A stretch of DNA of 64,000 nt from an uncultured Porphyromonas sp. (GTDB lineage Bacteria > Bacteroidota > Bacteroidia > Bacteroidales > Porphyromonadaceae), in NCBI RefSeq assembly GCF_905372525.1, contig NZ_CAJPPN010000002.1, positions 62,001 to 126,000 on the forward strand, read 5' to 3'. Of the stretch, positions 26,082 to 34,846 are shown in pieces. The notes under the pieces are model-generated. The model did not search any database, had not been told where the DNA came from, and worked only from the letters and a program-made list of their open reading frames with translations. How positions within the stretch are numbered: position 1 is the first letter of the stretch; each line of letters begins with the position of its first letter. A program made the translations under genes and the position numbers.

Positions 26082-26342
26082 ATGAAACGTATACAGATCC
26101 GCCTAGCCCTTCTCCTACTCTACATAGCTGTGCTGGGCTACTTCTTCTACCCCACGGGGTCGTCACCTTTTGAGGGTGAAGGGCTGCGCTGGACACTCAC
26201 CTTCTGTGGTGCAGGGCTTGTCCTCGCTGTACTCTACCTCATCCTACGCTACCGAGAGCGTCGTCGCTCCCAGTATGACTATGGGTATTACCCCAAGGAC
26301 AAAGAAGAGGACAAGAAAGAGGACAAGGAGCGTAACCGCTAG
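26082..26342 (+). CDS. small membrane protein, unknown function
   Basis: An 86-residue protein with two hydrophobic segments (about residues 7-24 and 37-60) and a strongly charged C-terminal tail rich in Lys, Glu and Asp (KEEDKKEDKERNR). I do not recognise a family. It begins 13 bases after the GH3-like gene and ends just before a strong terminator, so it belongs to that operon. Confidence 0.65.
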   Translation: MKRIQIRLALLLLYIAVLGYFFYPTGSSPFEGEGLRWTLTFCGAGLVLAVLYLILRYRERRRSQYDYGYYPKDKEEDKKEDKERNR

Positions 26343-26382
26343 GAGCCGTAGCTTCTCCCCTTCGCCTATCTAATGGGAGACG

Positions 26383-26436
26383 AAAAGGTCAAGAGCCGTA
26401 CTCGGGATGATACCCGAGTACGGCTCTTGACCTTTT
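26383..26436. terminator. bidirectional terminator
   Basis: AAAAGGTCAAGAGCCGTACT... pairs perfectly over 24 bases with the opposite arm ending GACCTTTT, around the loop ATGATA. It separates convergent genes and has A and T runs on both sides. Confidence 0.93.
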
Positions 26437-26472
26437 ATACTGCAGTGGATTGTGCTTAGCTATGTCTACACC

Positions 26473-28767
26473 TTAGCTCCTTGGCTTGGGGCCCATGACG
26501 ATGACGAGCTTACCCTGAGGACGGAGTTCATCGTGGGTGAAGGTAAGGGTCTTCGTGATGTCACGTCCGTTGATCGTGGCGGACTGCACGTACTTATTCA
26601 CCTTGCTATTGCCCTGCACTTCGATAGTGAATGTACCCTTGGGCAGGCTAAGAGTAGCACGATCGACTAGTGGACGACCGATCATATACTCAGCCTTACC
26701 AGGGCAGACTTGGTAGAAGCCCAGTGCACTGAGGATATACCATGCTGACATCTGCCCACAGTCCTCATTACCAATGATCCCGTCTGGAGTAGGCTTATAG
26801 AAGTGATGCAGTACCGTGTCTAGGATCGCTTGCCCCTTGTGGGGGGCATCAGTATAGTTATAGAGATAGGCGATGTGGTGGCTAGGCTCGTTGCCATGCG
26901 CATACTGCCCGATGAGCCCCGTTATATCGCCCGACTGCTCTGCCCCATCGATACGAGAGGAGGTCGTGAAGAGGGTATCAAGGTTAGCCTCTAGGACACT
27001 CTTTCCTCCCATGAGAGCTAGGAAGCCCGTCATATCATGCGGAGCATAGAAGCTCCACTGGTAGGCATTACCCTCGGTATAGTCACTCTTTGCATGAGCA
27101 GAGTATCGGGGGTTGAAGGGTGTACGGAAGGTACCATTACCCATCACAGGACGCATCAGACGAGTCTCCTTGTCCCAGTAGCGACGGTAGTAGAGGCTAC
27201 GCTTGTCATACTCCTTCATCACCGAGTCTAGGCCTGCAGCCTCTGCTATACGTGCTATACACCAGTCATCATAGGCCATCTCTACACCCCAGCTTACACT
27301 CTCGGGGATAGAGTCTGCAGGGACGAAGCCATAGCGTTCCTTGTAGTAAGGGTGACGTGTGATCAGGTCTAGCTCACGTGTGCCAGCGAACTTCTGTGCG
27401 AGATCCTCTCTATAGATAGAGCTACGCTGTGCAGCCTCTGTCCAGTGGCGGAGGTCTTCCCCCTTAGCGATGCCCTTAGCCACGAGGTCAGCGAGGACAC
27501 TGACCGAGTGATAGGCGGGCATACACCCCGTGTAGTTAGAGGCAAGTGGCCAACGAGGCAAGATAGTCCCCTCATCATAGTCACTGACGAGACTGCGACC
27601 ATAGCGTAGCGCTCGATCGGGATCAATGATCGTGAGCAGTGGATGTAATGCACGATAGGTATCCCAGAGGGAGAAGACTGTATAATGGCCATCACGTGGA
27701 TCTGCATTCTTGTGTATCGCCTTGTCCATACCTCTGAAGGATCCATCGACATCCTGATAGTTATATGGAGCGATATGGGCATGGTAGAGGGCTGTATAGA
27801 AGTTGCGAAGTACGGCCGTATCCTGTGTCTCTATCTGGATCTTGTTCAGCACCTCTGCCCATACGACTCTGCTATCCTTGTGCACCTGATCGAAGTCCCA
27901 GTGGGGGAGCTCCGCCTGTAGGTTCCGCTCTGCTCCCTCTGTCGAGACGGGAGAGATACCCGTCTTCACGAGGATGGGCTGTGATCCATCGGGTAGGTAG
28001 ACATGGAGCTCGAGGTCTGAGGTATCTCGCTTGAAGGTAGCCCCAGGACTAAGGCGTCCTGCCTGCTTGCCATCCCGATAGAGTACTAGGCTATCTGCGG
28101 GTAGGCTTAGATGAATACTATAGCTCAGCTCGTGGTGCTCTGCCCAGCCCTTGGTGTAGAATGTACCCTGGATCGTGGAGTCATTCACCAGATAGAGGTC
28201 ATTAGCCACGACAGAGTGCCCCCAGTTGGGCTGTAGGATATGCCCGAGGTCTAGAAGCAGACGTCGCTTGGTACTGTCCTCATAGCTTGCTCTCAAGAGA
28301 CCAACTCGATCTGTGGAGGTTAGCTCGGCTCGTATACCGAAGTTGCTTAGTCCGACAGCGTAATAGCCAGGAGAAGCAGTCTCTGTCCCCTTATCAAAGG
28401 TAGCGATAGGCCTTAGGCTATCGGCTCCGCTGTAAGGCAACAGAGCGACATCCCCAAGATCCCCTACCCCCGTCCCCGAGAGGTGCGTCAGGCTGAAGGC
28501 ATAGATCACACTATCCGTAGCGTGGTAGCCACTGCTGGCATCCCAGCCGAGGAGGTGTGTATCGGGGCTGAACTGTACCATCGCATTCGGACGGGTAGCT
28601 CCAGGGAAGGTATGCCCATGCTCTCCCGTTCCGATGAAGGGATCGACAAAGGACAGAAGTCGCTCATCCAGCGTGCTACCCGTCGTACGTGGGGAGCAGG
28701 AGGGGGTGAGGGCTAGGGTCAATAGAGAGAGGGCGAGCGAGCCCACAACGAGCTTTGGTGGCGTCAT
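26473..28767 (-). CDS. GH92 alpha-mannosidase family lipoprotein
   Basis: About 764 residues. The ATG at 28767 starts a lipoprotein signal peptide with Cys24 in LTPSCSP; the longer frame would overlap sufE. The GH92 N-terminal domain opens VDPFIGTGEHGHTFPGA. The catalytic (alpha/alpha)6 domain carries the HNTDF-like shape-defining regions, and GNEDCGQMSAWYILSALGFYQVCPG near the C-terminus holds the likely acid residue. GH92 enzymes are calcium-dependent exo-alpha-mannosidases used by Bacteroidota on N-glycans. The linkage is not predictable. Confidence 0.93.
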   Translation of the reverse strand: MTPPKLVVGSLALSLLTLALTPSCSPRTTGSTLDERLLSFVDPFIGTGEHGHTFPGATRPNAMVQFSPDTHLLGWDASSGYHATDSVIYAFSLTHLSGTGVGDLGDVALLPYSGADSLRPIATFDKGTETASPGYYAVGLSNFGIRAELTSTDRVGLLRASYEDSTKRRLLLDLGHILQPNWGHSVVANDLYLVNDSTIQGTFYTKGWAEHHELSYSIHLSLPADSLVLYRDGKQAGRLSPGATFKRDTSDLELHVYLPDGSQPILVKTGISPVSTEGAERNLQAELPHWDFDQVHKDSRVVWAEVLNKIQIETQDTAVLRNFYTALYHAHIAPYNYQDVDGSFRGMDKAIHKNADPRDGHYTVFSLWDTYRALHPLLTIIDPDRALRYGRSLVSDYDEGTILPRWPLASNYTGCMPAYHSVSVLADLVAKGIAKGEDLRHWTEAAQRSSIYREDLAQKFAGTRELDLITRHPYYKERYGFVPADSIPESVSWGVEMAYDDWCIARIAEAAGLDSVMKEYDKRSLYYRRYWDKETRLMRPVMGNGTFRTPFNPRYSAHAKSDYTEGNAYQWSFYAPHDMTGFLALMGGKSVLEANLDTLFTTSSRIDGAEQSGDITGLIGQYAHGNEPSHHIAYLYNYTDAPHKGQAILDTVLHHFYKPTPDGIIGNEDCGQMSAWYILSALGFYQVCPGKAEYMIGRPLVDRATLSLPKGTFTIEVQGNSKVNKYVQSATINGRDITKTLTFTHDELRPQGKLVIVMGPKPRS

Positions 28768-28798
28768 AGATAGAGAGGAACTATAATATAGAGGGCGA

Positions 28799-29221
28799 TT
28801 ATGACTGCTGAGCGAAGGCTGCAGCAAAGAGGCGCATCTGGCGAAGCATCGAGACAAGCCCATTAGAGCGTGTCGGGGATAGGTGTTCCGAGAGACCTAT
28901 TTCCTTGATGAAGTAGAGGTCTGAGTCGAGGATATCCTGTGGCGTCTGCCCATCCAGCACACGCAGTAGGAGACTTACAATCCCCTTGACGATGATCGCA
29001 TCACTCTCCCCACTGAAGTGCACCTTGCCCCCCTCGTAGGAGGCTGTTATCCAGACACGGCTCTGACAGCCCTCGATGATATTTGTAGGGGTCTTATCAC
29101 TCTCGGGTAGGGGCTCTAGTGTATTTCCCAGATCGATAATGAGGGCATAGCGATCCATCCAGTCCTCTAGGGCAGAGAACTCCTCTATGATCTCGTCTTG
29201 TATTTCGTTGATTGTAGACAT
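28799..29221 (-). CDS. sufE: SufE-family iron-sulfur assembly protein
   Basis: A 140-residue sulfur acceptor for the SufS cysteine desulfurase. The active Cys lies in IIEGCQSRVWI (about residue 51), and the C-terminal NGLVSMLRQMRLFA helix fits the family. No suf operon genes are adjacent; SufE alone in an unrelated operon is common in Bacteroidota. Confidence 0.93.
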   Translation of the reverse strand: MSTINEIQDEIIEEFSALEDWMDRYALIIDLGNTLEPLPESDKTPTNIIEGCQSRVWITASYEGGKVHFSGESDAIIVKGIVSLLLRVLDGQTPQDILDSDLYFIKEIGLSEHLSPTRSNGLVSMLRQMRLFAAAFAQQS

Positions 29222-29262
29222 TCTATATTATGCTTGAGTATAAGAGGTGCTCCGACTCTCTA

Positions 29263-30276
29263 TCAGAGCTCCTCACGGATAGTAGTCGAGACGGTCTCTC
29301 CGACAGCTCGGAGTGTCTCGATGGAGATGATATTCATATCATCATGTGTGGTATGCCAGTGGCTACCAAAGCCCGTGGCACGAGTGGGATCAAAGTTGAT
29401 CATATCGACACATGGGATGCCTAGGTGTCGAATGACGGGGACGTGGTCATCCGTCATCGCACCTCCGTTAGCCTGGACAAAGTACCCACCCCAGCCCAGC
29501 TGTGCAGCAGTGCTCCATAGGGCTGAGAGGATAGGACGGGCATACTCCCTAGAGAGTGTCTCCCAATAGAAGCGTGCTCCCTGAGCTCCGACCATATCGA
29601 GTAGGATACCGTAGCGAGCCTTATACCCAGGGGTATGGGGATGCTTAGCCCAATAGGTAGACCCTAGGCACCAGCTATCATCACTGCCACTCTGTCCCCC
29701 ATCCTCGAGGTCAAAGAACACGAAGTCGATCGCACGCTCTGAGCCCAGTAGGCTCTCCTGACGTGCTATCTCCAGCAAGACCGCCACACCACTAGCCCCG
29801 TCATCGGCACCAAGTATCGGAGTGGACTGAGCGTAAGGATTAGGATCTTGGTCGGCGACTGGGCGTGTATCCCAGTGCGCCATCAGCAGGACTCGCTCAC
29901 CGCTCCCCTCAGGGTGACGTGTGGCGATGATATTCGTCCCGCTGATGTCCTTGCCATGGTAGTCCTTGCCCTCGAAGGGCTGGAGTGTCACCTTATATCC
30001 CCACTCCCTCAGCTTGCTCTCGATCCAACTAGCGCAGGCACTATGAGCAGGAGTACCTGGCACACGTGCCCCTAGGGATACCTGATGCGTGAGGAAGCTA
30101 TAGGCGGAGTCTACCTCGAAGGGGGAAGGGGTACGTCTCGTCTCCTCCTTAGCCCCCGTGGTATCGGCGGTCTCGGCCTTGCTCTTGCTCCCTCCACACC
30201 CGACTAGGAGTGTGGGTACGAGGAGCGCTAGGAGACCTAGACGCATGAGCGGTCTCATCTGCATAGTCTGATTCAT
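29263..30276 (-). CDS. glutaminyl-peptide cyclotransferase (type II, M28 fold), lipoprotein
   Basis: It turns N-terminal Gln of exported proteins into pyroglutamate. A lipobox ends LVGC at residue 27. The M28-type zinc site is seen as MAHWDTRP, GADDGASG, FFDLEDGG, LLDMVG and HTTHDDMN. The full set resembles the periplasmic glutaminyl cyclase of Porphyromonas and relatives rather than an aminopeptidase. In those bacteria many exported proteins start with Gln after signal cleavage; several here do too (sulfatase AQNKK, beta-barrel AQSFG, peptidase AQTPN), which fits. Confidence 0.88.
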   Translation of the reverse strand: MNQTMQMRPLMRLGLLALLVPTLLVGCGGSKSKAETADTTGAKEETRRTPSPFEVDSAYSFLTHQVSLGARVPGTPAHSACASWIESKLREWGYKVTLQPFEGKDYHGKDISGTNIIATRHPEGSGERVLLMAHWDTRPVADQDPNPYAQSTPILGADDGASGVAVLLEIARQESLLGSERAIDFVFFDLEDGGQSGSDDSWCLGSTYWAKHPHTPGYKARYGILLDMVGAQGARFYWETLSREYARPILSALWSTAAQLGWGGYFVQANGGAMTDDHVPVIRHLGIPCVDMINFDPTRATGFGSHWHTTHDDMNIISIETLRAVGETVSTTIREEL

Positions 30277-30280
30277 CTTA

Positions 30281-30880
30281 TTAGAAGAGGGAGGGCTTGT
30301 GAGGCTCCACGATGAGCTCCTCGAGAGGACGCTTGGGGACGTGGTGTCGTCCCTCTTCGTCCCGCCAATACTTCACCTCCTCGGGGTTACGAGCCTCCTC
30401 GAGGACGATGGTCTCGGCAGGCTTACCTAGGGCGATCACAGCGTTGATTGATAGATGGGTAGGAAGGTTAAACATACGAGCTATATCTCCCTTACCATAG
30501 CCATGGAAGATACACATCCCGTATCCAGCGTCTGTAGCGAGCATACCAAGGGCCTGAAGCTGTAGCCCCTCATCGAAGCGTCCTGAGGGTGCTAGTGTCG
30601 TATCCAGTAGCTGGATGAGATAGGCTCTCGGGCGTTCGCCCACTGCAGGGCCATCCCAGTCGGGGAGCATAGCTGCCCAGTGCTGTAGGGCAGTGATCTG
30701 GTTGCACTCCTCGGGGTCTGTCACGATGATATACTTCAGGGGTTGAGCGTTGCGCATCGAGGCTGTGTAGCGTATGACATTGAGCCAACGCTTGATCTGA
30801 AGAGCCTCAACGGGCGTTTGCTCATCGAAACGGCGGCACGTGCGATTCTGCTTGATTAGGGTTTCTAAGATGTGCTGCAT
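30281..30880 (-). CDS. nitroreductase family flavoprotein
   Basis: A 199-residue FMN-dependent oxidoreductase. It has NRTCRRFDEQTPV (FMN-binding Arg cluster), SMRNAQPLKYIIV, GMLATDAGYGMCIFHGYGKG and VIALGKPAETIVLEE, in family order. The physiological substrate is unknown. It sits four bases upstream of the glutaminyl cyclase. Confidence 0.9.
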   Translation of the reverse strand: MQHILETLIKQNRTCRRFDEQTPVEALQIKRWLNVIRYTASMRNAQPLKYIIVTDPEECNQITALQHWAAMLPDWDGPAVGERPRAYLIQLLDTTLAPSGRFDEGLQLQALGMLATDAGYGMCIFHGYGKGDIARMFNLPTHLSINAVIALGKPAETIVLEEARNPEEVKYWRDEEGRHHVPKRPLEELIVEPHKPSLF

Positions 30881-30894
30881 AAGTAGAAGGTAGT

Positions 30895-31680
30895 TTATAG
30901 TGTAGGTAGGGCAAAGAGCCGACGTGCATTCTGGCTCGTTACCTCTGTAAGCGTATCTAAGTCTATGTCGTAGCAGTCGGCTACGAACTGGGCTGTATGG
31001 ATGAGGTGACTGGGCTCGTTGCGCTTACCTCGCTTGGGCACGGGCGAGAGGTAAGGGGCATCTGTCTCTAGGAGCAGTCGATCGAGAGGAATCCTCGTGA
31101 TGTAGTCCTTGAGGGAGCTATTCTTGAAGGTTACCACCCCATTGATCCCGATGTAGAAGTGCTCGAAGCTCAAAGCCTCCTCGAGCTCCTCCTCCGTACC
31201 CGTGAAGCTATGGAAGACACCACGTAGCTCCGGAAGAGCAACTGCCCTCAGGGTCTCGAACGCGCGAGCAAAGGCATCACGTACATGTAGGATCACGGGG
31301 AGCGAATAGCGGTCTGCCCATCCGAGCTGTCTACGGAAGACCTCCACCTGCTCGGCTTCGTATGTCCGATCCCAGTAGAAGTCAAGCCCTATCTCCCCGA
31401 TCGCATAGACAGAGTGATGGGCGAGCTGCTCCTCCAGATAGGTCAAGAGGGCCTCGTAGTCAGCCCCCACGGAGGTAGGATGAAGGCCTATAGTCGGGTA
31501 GAGGTGGTCGGGGTGAGACTCGACGAGGCGAAGCATACGCTCCCAGCTTACCTGATCGACATTAGGCAAGACCATCTGACGTACGCCTGCCTCTAGGGCT
31601 CTCTGGAGCATGGCCTCTTGATCTTCGTCGAAGGCCTCGTCATAGATATGCGTATGGCTATCTATCAAGGATCTCCCCAT
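30895..31680 (-). CDS. TatD-family metal-dependent hydrolase
   Basis: A 261-residue TIM-barrel hydrolase. The N-terminal DSHTHIYDEAF metal motif, AIGEIGLDFYWDRT, VILHVRDAFARAF, GVFHSFTGT and LLLETDAPYLSPVPKRGKRNEP are all TatD/YabD signatures. Family members act as 3'-5' DNases or deacylases; the true substrate is uncertain. Its ATG shares a base with the end of the prenyl synthase gene. Confidence 0.92.
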   Translation of the reverse strand: MGRSLIDSHTHIYDEAFDEDQEAMLQRALEAGVRQMVLPNVDQVSWERMLRLVESHPDHLYPTIGLHPTSVGADYEALLTYLEEQLAHHSVYAIGEIGLDFYWDRTYEAEQVEVFRRQLGWADRYSLPVILHVRDAFARAFETLRAVALPELRGVFHSFTGTEEELEEALSFEHFYIGINGVVTFKNSSLKDYITRIPLDRLLLETDAPYLSPVPKRGKRNEPSHLIHTAQFVADCYDIDLDTLTEVTSQNARRLFALPTL

Positions 31681-32672
31681 TAGCTCTTCCTCCCTGCTAA
31701 GGTAGCGAAGAGCGTGAGGAGAAGATCACGTCCCTCCTCGCTCAGAGCTAATGGCTCTAGGAGCGAATAGGCACGTGCGGTGTGTGCCTCCACTGCCTGA
31801 GTGGCATAGGCTTGCACCCCGACTCGCTCATAGAGACTGCGTACGTGGGCGACCTGCCCCCTTCGCTCCTCAGGGCTAAGCTCTAGGATAGCACGAAGCT
31901 CCTCAAGCTCACTACCACGGAGCTGCTCTAGAGCATAGAGCAAGAGGAGCGTCTTCTTGGCATTGATGATATCGCCACCGATGGGCTTACCAAAGGTCGC
32001 TTCATCGCCATAGACATCAAGTAGGTCATCCTGTATCTGGAAGGCAAGTCCCAGCTCCACACCCGCCTCATAGAGGCTATGAGCGGTCTGGCTATCTGCT
32101 CCTCCGATGAGAGCACCGATCTCAAGCGAAGCCCCCAGTAGGACGGAGGTCTTGAGCCGTATCATCTCCATGTACTCTGCCACGGTGACCTCCTGCCGTA
32201 GCTCGTACTCCATATCCAGCTGCTGCCCGATACAGACCTCCATAGCCATCTTGTTGAAGGAAGCCAGGAGAGCTGGCAATAGCCCCTTGTCCTCCACCTC
32301 TGCTAGAGCGGTGTAGGCCTCGATGCTCATAGCATCCCCCGAGAGGATGGCCGTATTGTCCCCCCAGCGACGGTAGACCGTCTCCTGTCCTCGTCTCAGG
32401 GGAGAGCGATCCATGAGATCATCATGCAGGAGGGTGAAGTTGTGAAAGACCTCTAGGGCAACAGCTGCAGGGAGAGCCCTCTGCCACTGCTCGGTGAAGC
32501 AACGGGCGGCGACACAGCAGAGCAGAGGACGCAGACGCTTACCTCCGAGGCTAATCGTATAGTGAATGGGGGTGAAGAGGCCATGCGGTGAGCGGTGCTC
32601 CCAGGAGCGGTCACTCAGCTTCTCTTCGAGGGCTCGGTGCATACCGGCCAAGATATCTTTGGTTGATGACAT
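31680..32672 (-). CDS. trans-isoprenyl diphosphate synthase
   Basis: It extends isoprenyl chains from isopentenyl diphosphate. Both aspartate-rich motifs are intact: LLHDDLMDRSPLRRG and FQIQDDLLDVYGD, with GGKRLRPLL before them. I chose the ATG at 32672 (MSSTKDILAGM); the longer frame to 32741 lacks support. Product length is not deducible by eye. A quinone or C15-C20 role is likely, since MenA at 41.6 kb needs a polyprenyl donor. Confidence 0.92.
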   Translation of the reverse strand: MSSTKDILAGMHRALEEKLSDRSWEHRSPHGLFTPIHYTISLGGKRLRPLLCCVAARCFTEQWQRALPAAVALEVFHNFTLLHDDLMDRSPLRRGQETVYRRWGDNTAILSGDAMSIEAYTALAEVEDKGLLPALLASFNKMAMEVCIGQQLDMEYELRQEVTVAEYMEMIRLKTSVLLGASLEIGALIGGADSQTAHSLYEAGVELGLAFQIQDDLLDVYGDEATFGKPIGGDIINAKKTLLLLYALEQLRGSELEELRAILELSPEERRGQVAHVRSLYERVGVQAYATQAVEAHTARAYSLLEPLALSEEGRDLLLTLFATLAGRKS

Positions 32673-32779
32673 TGATCGTATAGCTTGCTCTCGACACACG
32701 AGAGGGTACGTTAGCACTTGTTCATCGACGAGGGGTACCAAGGCTCTTCACTAAGAGTCCCCATCCCCTGTGACTAAGG

Positions 32780-32787
32780 CAAAGATA
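32780..32787 (-). promoter_or_regulatory. -7 promoter box of the prenyl synthase operon
   Basis: TATCTTTG on the minus strand, about 108 bases before the ATG. Element copy C starts only 41 bases behind it. Confidence 0.6.
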
Positions 32788-32828
32788 CAATTTATACACC
32801 TATTCCCTCCCCCATCCTCCCAAGTGCA

Positions 32829-33207
32829 CCGGACTGATAGATGAAATCACTAGAGGCCGAAGGCAAAGTAGTAGAGGAGCATACACCACAGATAGTGGCA
32901 TCTGTCCCTAGGCGTAGACTATCCAAGCATAGACCTACTACCTAGGGGTGAAAAGTATACACGTGTGTATACAATAGTGTACTCACGTGTATACATCTGT
33001 GTACACGCGTGTACACTACCTCACTCTAAGTATGTCCTCTTATAGGGCTCTCGTATGTGCGTTCCCGAGGACTAATGCTTGACACTCCAGAGATATGGCT
33101 AAGAGCCCCTTGGGCACGAAATAATCCCCCTAGGGACAGAGAGGTGAAAGAAGAGAAAGAGGTGAAAGAGAGAGGAGAATATGAAAAGAGGTGATGTGTC
33201 AGCCCCG
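32829..33207 (-). mobile_element. MITE-like element, copy C (diverged)
   Basis: Inverted relative to B and D. The left end CCGGACTGATAGATGAAATCAC and right end GTGTCAGCCCCG are decayed versions of the family termini. The flanking 10-mers CCCAAGTGCA (32819) and CCCAAAAGCA (33208) match at eight positions, consistent with an old target duplication. The central array is intact. A purine-rich stretch (about 33136-33195, repeated GAGGTGAAAGA) is not in the other copies. It separates the divergent prenyl synthase and MATE promoters. Confidence 0.75.
32955..33016. repeat. array of three 18-bp near-palindromes, 22-bp period (copy C)
   Basis: Units at 32955, 32977 and 32999: GTATACACGTGTGTATAC, GTGTACTCACGTGTATAC and GTGTACACGCGTGTACAC, with linkers AATA and ATCT. 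The third unit is a perfect palindrome. The array is better kept than the element's ends. Confidence 0.92.
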
Positions 33208-33347
33208 CCCAAAAGCATCCTCGGGTAGAGTATCCCGACCTACGGCTCTTAGGTCTATCACACTGACGGGGCATCCACTCTGACATAGGAGAAGTTGCTT
33301 AGTCCCCTAGATTAGGGTAGCAGGCTAGATAGTCAGTGTACAATAGC

Positions 33348-33355
33348 TACCTTTG
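33348..33355 (+). promoter_or_regulatory. -7 promoter box of the MATE gene
   Basis: TACCTTTG fits TAnnTTTG. It ends 11 bases before the ATG at 33367, so the mRNA would have almost no leader. No clear -33 element is seen. Confidence 0.5.
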
Positions 33356-33366
33356 TGGGCATAAGT

Positions 33367-34749
33367 ATGAGAGATAATAGAGACTTACACATTGAGCCCA
33401 CGGGCTGTCGATGGAGCGAACGCCGTAGATCACTTGTGGAGCTACTCCGCGTAGGTACACCGATCATCCTAGGACAGCTAGGGATCATCACGGTGAACTT
33501 CGCCGACAACATCATGGTCGGCAAATACCATACGGATGCCCTAGCCTCCGCCTCGTTTGTCAATAACATCTTCTCCGTCTTCTTCGTCCTAGGTATGGGC
33601 TTCACCTATGGGCTCACACCACTCATCTCCAGCTCCTTTGCACGAGGAGATCAGCCACGACTAGGGCGGCTACTGCGACATAGTAGTCTACTCAACCTCT
33701 GGGTGGGCGGAGCACTCACCCTCGCTCTGCTCGTGATCTATACGCTGCTCGGGCAGTTCAAGCTACCACCGCACCTCCTCCCTCAGGTACGATCCTACTT
33801 CATCCTACAGCTCATCTCGTTCGTCGTCTTCATGGCTTCGGGAGCTCTCAAGCAGTTCTTTGACGGGATTGGACGTACGAGGGTACCGATGTGGATCATC
33901 CTAAGCTCGAATGCGCTGAACATACTAGGCAACTACCTCCTGATATTCGGTGAGCTGGGAGCTCCCGAACTTGGGCTCTTCGGGGCGGGACTCTCTACCC
34001 TACTCGCCCGAATCTATATGCTCATCGCCCTAGTCTATGTCCTGCGCCGTAGTCAAGACCTCAGGACACCCTACCGGGCCTTCCGGGAGCGGGGCTGGCG
34101 TACCCCCTACATACAGCGTCTCTTCCGACTGGGTTTACCCATCGGGGTGCAGATGGGAGTAGAGGCAGGAGCATGGGCCTTCGCTATCCTATTGGTCACC
34201 CCTCTAGGAGTAGATGCCCTAGCTGTACATCAGATCCTAGTCACCCTGACTCTACTCGGCTACCTCGTCTACTATGGTCTAGGAGCAGCAACGACGATAC
34301 TCGTGAGCTGTGCCCACAGCACGGGGGACAAGAGACGGGCAAGGCAGACCGCCGTTATAGCTCTCGCTCTAGCAGAGGGCACAGCCCTAGTGGTCATGCT
34401 CGGGCTACTCGTCCTGAGGCATCAGGTCGGGTATATCTTCAGTGACGACCCAGCCGTCATCCTGATGACCTCCGTAGCTGTCATCCCTATGGCGCTCTAC
34501 CAACCCGGAGATGCCCTACAAGTGATCTATGGCAATGCCCTAAGAGGTATGGAGGATGTCAAGCGCATGACCCTCTATGCCTGTGCTATTCACCTCATAC
34601 TCGCTCCTTTGCTCTCCTACATCTTTGGGTTCCTCATGGGTATCGAGGATGCAGGGATGAGGCTCACGGCTATATGGAGCTCCTTCCCCATCAGTCTCCT
34701 ACTGCTGGGTGGACTCCTATATAAGAGGTTCTATAGGATCACTAGATAG
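33367..34749 (+). CDS. MATE family multidrug efflux transporter
   Basis: About 460 residues with twelve membrane segments. The N-terminal TPIILGQLGIITVNFADNIMVGKYHTDALA is the MATE signature; the second half repeats it (GLPIGVQMGVEAGAWAFA). NorM-type proteins export cationic compounds with Na+ or H+. The frame also opens with GTG at 33355, but that overlaps the -7 box, so I prefer the ATG at 33367. A terminator follows. Confidence 0.92.
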   Translation: MRDNRDLHIEPTGCRWSERRRSLVELLRVGTPIILGQLGIITVNFADNIMVGKYHTDALASASFVNNIFSVFFVLGMGFTYGLTPLISSSFARGDQPRLGRLLRHSSLLNLWVGGALTLALLVIYTLLGQFKLPPHLLPQVRSYFILQLISFVVFMASGALKQFFDGIGRTRVPMWIILSSNALNILGNYLLIFGELGAPELGLFGAGLSTLLARIYMLIALVYVLRRSQDLRTPYRAFRERGWRTPYIQRLFRLGLPIGVQMGVEAGAWAFAILLVTPLGVDALAVHQILVTLTLLGYLVYYGLGAATTILVSCAHSTGDKRRARQTAVIALALAEGTALVVMLGLLVLRHQVGYIFSDDPAVILMTSVAVIPMALYQPGDALQVIYGNALRGMEDVKRMTLYACAIHLILAPLLSYIFGFLMGIEDAGMRLTAIWSSFPISLLLLGGLLYKRFYRITR

Positions 34750-34777
34750 CTCTCCCGCCTACAGTGCTAGGATACTA

Positions 34778-34819
34778 GAGAGCCCCCCACAGACCGGTAT
34801 AGGTCTGTGGGGGGCTCTC
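34778..34819. terminator. bidirectional terminator after the MATE gene
   Basis: An 18-bp perfect stem GAGAGCCCCCCACAGACC / GGTCTGTGGGGGGCTCTC with loop GGTATA lies between convergent genes. Confidence 0.88.
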
Positions 34820-34846
34820 TGTTACTATGATCCCAAGGGGAGGATG

